From: Alphaproteobacteria bacterium
Lineage (GTDB): Bacteria; Pseudomonadota; Alphaproteobacteria; Micavibrionales; Micavibrionaceae
DNA: 64,000 bases
NCBI GenBank assembly: GCA_030147745.1
Contig: JASBUS010000094.1
Coordinates: forward strand, 1-64,000
Direction of reading: 5' to 3'
Shown here: in pieces, positions 62,516 to 64,000 of the stretch
How the letters are laid out: every line of letters starts with the position of its first letter
How positions within the stretch are numbered: position 1 is the stretch's first letter
Notes under the pieces: generated by a model
The model's database searches: none
Told to the model about the DNA's origin: nothing
What the model saw: only the letters and a program-made list of their open reading frames with translations
Made by a program: the position numbers and the translations under genes

Positions 62516-62830
62516 ATGAAAGGCATTAAACAGCTGTTTAACTGGGTTGCTGAGAACTTAGATCCTTACAATCTTTTCCCTAAAGAGTGGGAATTAAGTA
62601 AAGATGAGCAATATCATTTGATGGTTAAAGGCTACAAAGTCGATACCGTTAAACGACCAGCCGTAATTCACCCCTATTGTCCAGTACATGTCTTCTATGA
62701 CTGCCAGATTGTCAAAACCAATGATGACCAACATTTAAAACGCGCTGGCGTCGAGAAAGTCCAAGCGATTTTGGACAAATATAGAGCGCAAGCTAATCCC
62801 GATAACAATCCCTCTTCTAAGCCGGAGTAA
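62516..62830 (+). CDS. Unknown protein, 104 aa
   Basis: Start after GAGAGG. Begins with an amphipathic helix MKGIKQLFNWVAENL, then FPKEWELSKDEQYHLMVKG, a PAVIHPYCPVHVFYDC part with two Cys and a charged C-terminus. The opening plan (N-terminal amphipathic helix with Trp, then an L-S-x-D-E motif) recurs in the next gene, five bases downstream, so the two may be distant relatives or partners. Function unknown. Confidence 0.6.
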   Translation: MKGIKQLFNWVAENLDPYNLFPKEWELSKDEQYHLMVKGYKVDTVKRPAVIHPYCPVHVFYDCQIVKTNDDQHLKRAGVEKVQAILDKYRAQANPDNNPSSKPE

Positions 62831-62835
62831 ATGAC

Positions 62836-63156
62836 ATGAGCAACTTTAAAGAAACCCTCAAAAACGCATGGCAGAAAGTCTGCTCATTCCTGAACAACGA
62901 AGAACACAAACGCAGTGTGTTTTATCTGTCAGATGAAGAGCGTAAAAAGTTGAATGAAGATTACACTTTAACACAGCAGTTTATTTACCCAGTTGGTCGT
63001 TATCCTGCCTATACTATGAGTATTCCAACACAAACATTTAAAGTTCAACACTTAGATGGTCGTGCGTTAAGCGAAGATGAGATATCAGCGCTTGAGCAAC
63101 GCTTAAGCGATATGCGCCACACACCGAAAAATGATGACAATCAACCAAAGCTTTAA
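62836..63156 (+). CDS. Unknown protein, 106 aa
   Basis: Start after GGAG, five bases downstream of the previous gene, so co-translated. N-terminal amphipathic helix FKETLKNAWQKVCSFLN, then FYLSDEERKKLNEDY, a QQFIYPVGRYPAYTM segment and an acidic helix DGRALSEDEISALEQRL. Resembles its neighbour in layout. A terminator follows. Function unknown. Confidence 0.6.
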   Translation: MSNFKETLKNAWQKVCSFLNNEEHKRSVFYLSDEERKKLNEDYTLTQQFIYPVGRYPAYTMSIPTQTFKVQHLDGRALSEDEISALEQRLSDMRHTPKNDDNQPKL

Positions 63157-63184
63157 TTAGTTTATCATTTTGTAATTACGATAA

Positions 63185-63217
63185 AAACAGGCCCATCTGA
63201 TGCGGTCTGTTTTTTTA
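63185..63217 (+). terminator. Intrinsic terminator after the orphan trio
   Basis: AAACAGGCC (63185-63193) and GGTCTGTTT (63204-63212) pair with one G-U pair and run into a seven-T tract. Confidence 0.75.
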
Positions 63218-63299
63218 TATTTGAAAAGCATTGCCTAAAGCGGCGTTTACAGGCAAAATAATACTGTTGTACTGCAATTCAAATATATGAAACATCCTT

Positions 63300-63989
63300 A
63301 TGAACGCCGCACCTATTATAAACAAACAAGATATTCTTGGCTGGCTGAAAGATAATCCAAACTTTTTGGAATCCTGCCCAGAAGCCGCTGACCTCCTTCT
63401 CCCGCCTAGGTTGAAAAAAGAAAAAGGCATCGCCGATTTTCAGTCTTACCTGCTTGACCGCGTAAAGGCCGATAAGGAAATGGTGCTAGAAACGACGCGT
63501 GAGATTGTTGAAAACGCGCGCAGCAATATGAACAACCAAACCCGCATTCATATGGCGGTGCTCCATGTCTTAGAAGCGCAAAGCTTTGATGAATTAATCA
63601 CCAGCATCACTATGGACTTAACCGCCATGCTGGATGTCGATATCACGACCTTGTTGGTGGAAACAGATGACCATGTCATACCGCACACCAATATTCCCGG
63701 TTTAAAAATGGTGCCAAAGGGCACAATTGATAAATGGATGGAAGACCGCCCCGCCCGCCTTCAGGCCGATATCACAGGGCTTGAAGCCATTTATGGCAGC
63801 GGCGCGAATTTAGTCCGCTCGCAAGCTTTAATCCGCATTGATATATCTATGGATATGCCACCAGCCTTACTCTGCTTTGGTTCACGCAATGCGCTGACCT
63901 TTGAAGATGGCCAAGGCATTGAACAAATCTCATTCCTTGCACGTGTGATTGAACGCTGCATCCGTTTATGGCTGACTGTCCCAAACTAA
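63300..63989 (+). CDS. DUF484 family GAF-like protein
   Basis: 229 aa. N-terminal helical block ILGWLKDNPNFLESCPEAAD with LPPR, then IADFQSYLLDRVKADKE, a connecting coiled helix and a GAF-like domain (about 85-225). This matches DUF484, usually encoded just before the xerC recombinase gene in Alpha- and Gammaproteobacteria; the window ends before that gene. Ligand and role are not known. The ribosome site is weak. Confidence 0.88.
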   Translation: MNAAPIINKQDILGWLKDNPNFLESCPEAADLLLPPRLKKEKGIADFQSYLLDRVKADKEMVLETTREIVENARSNMNNQTRIHMAVLHVLEAQSFDELITSITMDLTAMLDVDITTLLVETDDHVIPHTNIPGLKMVPKGTIDKWMEDRPARLQADITGLEAIYGSGANLVRSQALIRIDISMDMPPALLCFGSRNALTFEDGQGIEQISFLARVIERCIRLWLTVPN

Positions 63990-64000
63990 ACCAAGTTTTA

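Overview
The window reads as a continuous piece of an alphaproteobacterial chromosome of moderate-to-low GC (mid-to-upper 40s percent by eye). Four things point there: the division and cell-wall order rsmH-ftsL-ftsI-murE-murF-mraY-murD-ftsW-murG-murC-murB-ddl-ftsQ-ftsA-ftsZ; an lpxC-bamD-recN-ligA block running toward ftsZ from the other side; an F1-only ATP synthase operon (atpHAGDC, no Fo genes beside it); and a transhydrogenase split into pntAA-pntAB-pntB. A Micavibrio- or Rhodospirillales-like lineage is possible, but I cannot place it more finely. I saw no tRNA, rRNA, CRISPR array or insertion sequence.

Region 1 (1-9.6 kb) is a type I secretion locus. A 5'-truncated FG-GAP beta-propeller exoprotein (+) faces a minus-strand run of TolC-like channel, C39-like-domain ABC transporter, HlyD-type adaptor and a CHASE2 class III nucleotide cyclase. 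Region 2 (9.7-15 kb) has an orphan gene, the proton-translocating transhydrogenase (PntAA carries a histone-H1-like Lys/Ala tail), an alpha/beta hydrolase and a small unknown protein. Region 3 (15-21.9 kb, +) is lpxC, a queuosine-salvage glycosylase (QNG1/DUF2419), bamD, recN and ligA, ending in a terminator shared with convergent ftsZ. Region 4 (22-41.2 kb, -) is the dcw cluster, nearly all genes touching or overlapping. A secreted protein of unknown function is inserted between mraY and murD, no mraZ is present, and a 428-bp ftsA-ftsZ gap holds a cluster of DnaA boxes and a perfect 21-bp inverted repeat.

Region 5 (41.4-50.3 kb) is the accessory part. A membrane fatty-acid-hydroxylase/sterol-desaturase domain is fused to a creatininase-fold domain and translationally coupled to a hydrolase. 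It is followed by a small coiled protein, aconitase, a HldE-like nucleotidyltransferase with its HxGH motif erased, a HAD-like protein with its DxD nucleophile erased, a small orphan and a BPL_N amidotransferase-like protein. Region 6 (50.3-57.2 kb, -) is the F1 ATP synthase operon plus an arylsulfotransferase-like membrane protein and a small YVGPG membrane protein. Region 7 (57.3-64 kb) has two orphan genes, priA (-), a TalC/Fsa-type transaldolase, three more orphans and a DUF484 protein at the right edge.

The most promising leads are the desaturase-creatininase fusion operon, the DnaA-box cluster and nested hairpin between ftsA and ftsZ, the two neighbouring pseudoenzyme-like proteins after aconitase, and the histone-like tail on PntAA.
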